Shown here in pieces: positions 62,809-64,000 of a DNA stretch of 64,000 nt. The stretch is from Desulfobacter hydrogenophilus (GTDB lineage: Bacteria; Desulfobacterota; Desulfobacteria; Desulfobacterales; Desulfobacteraceae): contig NZ_CP036313.1 of assembly GCF_004319545.1 (NCBI RefSeq), forward strand, positions 2,916,501 to 2,980,500. Direction: 5' to 3'. The position numbers and the translations under genes were made by a program. The number at the start of each line of letters is the position of its first letter. Position 1 is the first letter of the stretch. The notes below the pieces were generated by a model, which was not told the DNA's origin, made no database searches, and saw only the letters and a program-made list of their open reading frames with translations.

Positions 62809-63708
62809 ATGGAAAAAATTGCATTATTTTGCAAATCCTACTCAAAAGATTTGCTCAGAGCAAAACGAATGGCTCAAAGCGTTCAGATGTTCAATCGTGA
62901 CGCCATCCCCCTTTACATCAGTGTGCCGTCATCTGAACTGAATTTTTTCAAGGATAAGTTTAACGATTTACCCTGCCATTTTTTAACCGATGAAAAGATA
63001 ATAGAAAACTGCATTAAAGCTTATGGGCCATTTCCCAGGCTGTTTCCAACGTATCTGATGCAACAGCTTGTAAAGCTTGAATTCTGGCGGTTAAAAAAAT
63101 GTGAGCACTATTTATGGATTGATTCGGACGCATATTTTTTAAGACCATTTTCTACAAAAGATTTTTTCCATGGCGAAAACACCCCTTTGCTTGTGATGCA
63201 TAAAGCTAAAGACTTAAGAGCCTTTTCAAAAAAACACGATCCCAGGATAGCCGAAAAATTAGATAACCGTATTAAAAAAATACAGCGATTATTTGGAAGA
63301 AAAGGAGAAGCCTTCTATTTTGGAGATCCGCCTCTTATCTGGAGCAGCTCCGTCCTTGAGGCCCTGTCCACTGAATTTCTGGAACCAAAGGGGATGACCA
63401 TATATGAACTTCTTTATTCATATCCCTGTGAAATGCAGCTCTACGGTGAATTTCTCCTGGCATCCGGCAACTATAAATTTGCCCCCACTGAACCATTTTT
63501 TAAAATTTTTCACTATGCAGAACAATTTTTTGAAGCCCAGAGGCAAGGCGAATCTGAGTTTAGCCTTGCAAAGACACATATGGGTGTCCTAATACAGTCC
63601 AACTGGACCGATCCCAAAGAAAAGAAAAAGAACAATATGGCAAGATTTAAAAAATTTTTAAGGGAACAGCAGAGAAAGCTTGGATTAATGGGATCTCAAG
63701 AGTTCTAA
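62809..63708 (+). CDS. DUF6492-like glycosyltransferase-type protein
   Basis: A 299-residue protein with a GT-A-like core: ALFCKSYSKDLLRAKRMAQSV at the start, and the DxD-like motif LWIDSDAYFLRPF, then GDPPLIWSSSVLEAL. It matches the DUF6492 group of putative sugar transferases, usually in polysaccharide loci. It is 7 bp after the preceding glycosyltransferase gene, on the same strand, and its stop codon overlaps the convergent last gene by 4 bp. Confidence 0.7.
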   Translation: MEKIALFCKSYSKDLLRAKRMAQSVQMFNRDAIPLYISVPSSELNFFKDKFNDLPCHFLTDEKIIENCIKAYGPFPRLFPTYLMQQLVKLEFWRLKKCEHYLWIDSDAYFLRPFSTKDFFHGENTPLLVMHKAKDLRAFSKKHDPRIAEKLDNRIKKIQRLFGRKGEAFYFGDPPLIWSSSVLEALSTEFLEPKGMTIYELLYSYPCEMQLYGEFLLASGNYKFAPTEPFFKIFHYAEQFFEAQRQGESEFSLAKTHMGVLIQSNWTDPKEKKKNNMARFKKFLREQQRKLGLMGSQEF

Positions 63709-64000
63709 CTATTTGTTTTTTCCACAATTTTATCATCGACAAGGCCGCTGACACACCGATAATTTCCAGAGTCCATGACTGCTTTTAGAAGTTGGTCGTT
63801 TTTTTCAAGGTTGGTTCGGTCATTTTCTTCATGCCAGAGGTGAAAACAAACAGCCATAAACGGATGTTCTCTGCGCCTTATGCCATAGTTATAGAGTCTT
63901 GCCACAAGTTCTGAGTCCTCTCTGCCCCACCCCTGAAACGCCTGATTAAATCCGTTAACTGCAAAAAGATCTTTTTTGAAGAATCCCATATTACAACTCC
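63705..64000 (-). CDS. Family 2 glycosyltransferase, C-terminal part (5' end outside window)
   Basis: The frame stays open to the window edge, with S-C-N before MGFFKKDLFAVNGF, so the ATG at 63989 is internal. The residues CNMGFFKKDL and FQGWGREDSELVARL are the C-terminal galactosyltransferase-type signature (Glyco_transf_7C) of GT2 proteins. Only about 98 residues are visible, ending at 63705. It probably belongs to the same LPS/polysaccharide locus. Confidence 0.8.
   Translation of the reverse strand, partial: SCNMGFFKKDLFAVNGFNQAFQGWGREDSELVARLYNYGIRRREHPFMAVCFHLWHEENDRTNLEKNDQLLKAVMDSGNYRCVSGLVDDKIVEKTNS

Overview
The window looks like a chromosomal segment of a sulfate-reducing deltaproteobacterium, probably Desulfobacteraceae. 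This is inferred from a HesB-like selenoprotein gene with an in-frame UGA, an LldEFG/LutABC lactate oxidation operon, PEP-CTERM surface-protein genes, a lipid A/LPS block (lptFG, waaA, lpxK, O-antigen ligase) and the general character of the proteins. No rRNA, tRNA or CRISPR array was seen. Gene density is high, with many ATGA-type overlaps and several TTG/GTG starts.

Layout. 1-8.6 kb: edge of an exopolysaccharide/exosortase-type locus on the minus strand (UDP-sugar epimerase, CPBP protease, PEP-CTERM protein, PrsT-like TPR lipoprotein, ExeA-type ATPase fused to an OmpA domain, two unknown partners). 8.8-12.4 kb: two-component system and exported MsrAB. 12.7-20.1 kb, plus strand: a five-gene cluster that reads as an arsenic-methylation/arsenosugar-like pathway (TVP38-flavin disulfide reductase fusion; radical SAM-ArsM-like-DUF5714 fusion; two glycosyltransferases of the arsenosugar-associated families; a DUF3047 protein). 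20.2-21.3 kb: old yellow enzyme. 21.4-30.6 kb: a four-gene minus-strand operon (unknown 278-aa protein, two BrxD-like P-loop ATPases, and a 1940-aa SF2 helicase-Cas4/RecB-like nuclease-SF1 helicase fusion). It is the best candidate here for an undescribed defence or DNA-processing system. 30.9-34.7 kb: a tesA-ybbA-ybbP module. 34.8-41.1 kb: mixed genes (CutA, hydrolase, HEAT-receiver protein, GalE, U32-like protein). 41.2-41.7 kb: selenoprotein gene with promoter, SECIS hairpin and terminator. 41.9-45.4 kb: marR-lutABC operon, flanked by two identical 96-bp repeats. 45.8-52.2 kb: FliL-like lipoprotein, thiamine pyrophosphokinase, then lptF-lptG-waaA-lpxK. 52.2-64 kb: LPS core/O-antigen genes with three kinase-like proteins, a sulfotransferase, a ligase and several glycosyltransferases, interrupted by an IS1380-type transposase.

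How they work together. The first and last thirds build and decorate the cell surface. The middle holds stress and detoxification functions (MsrAB, OYE, arsenic cluster), energy metabolism (Lut) and the helicase-ATPase operon. A family of about 70-96 bp intergenic repeats (at least four copies) and several palindromic elements mark the gaps between operons.
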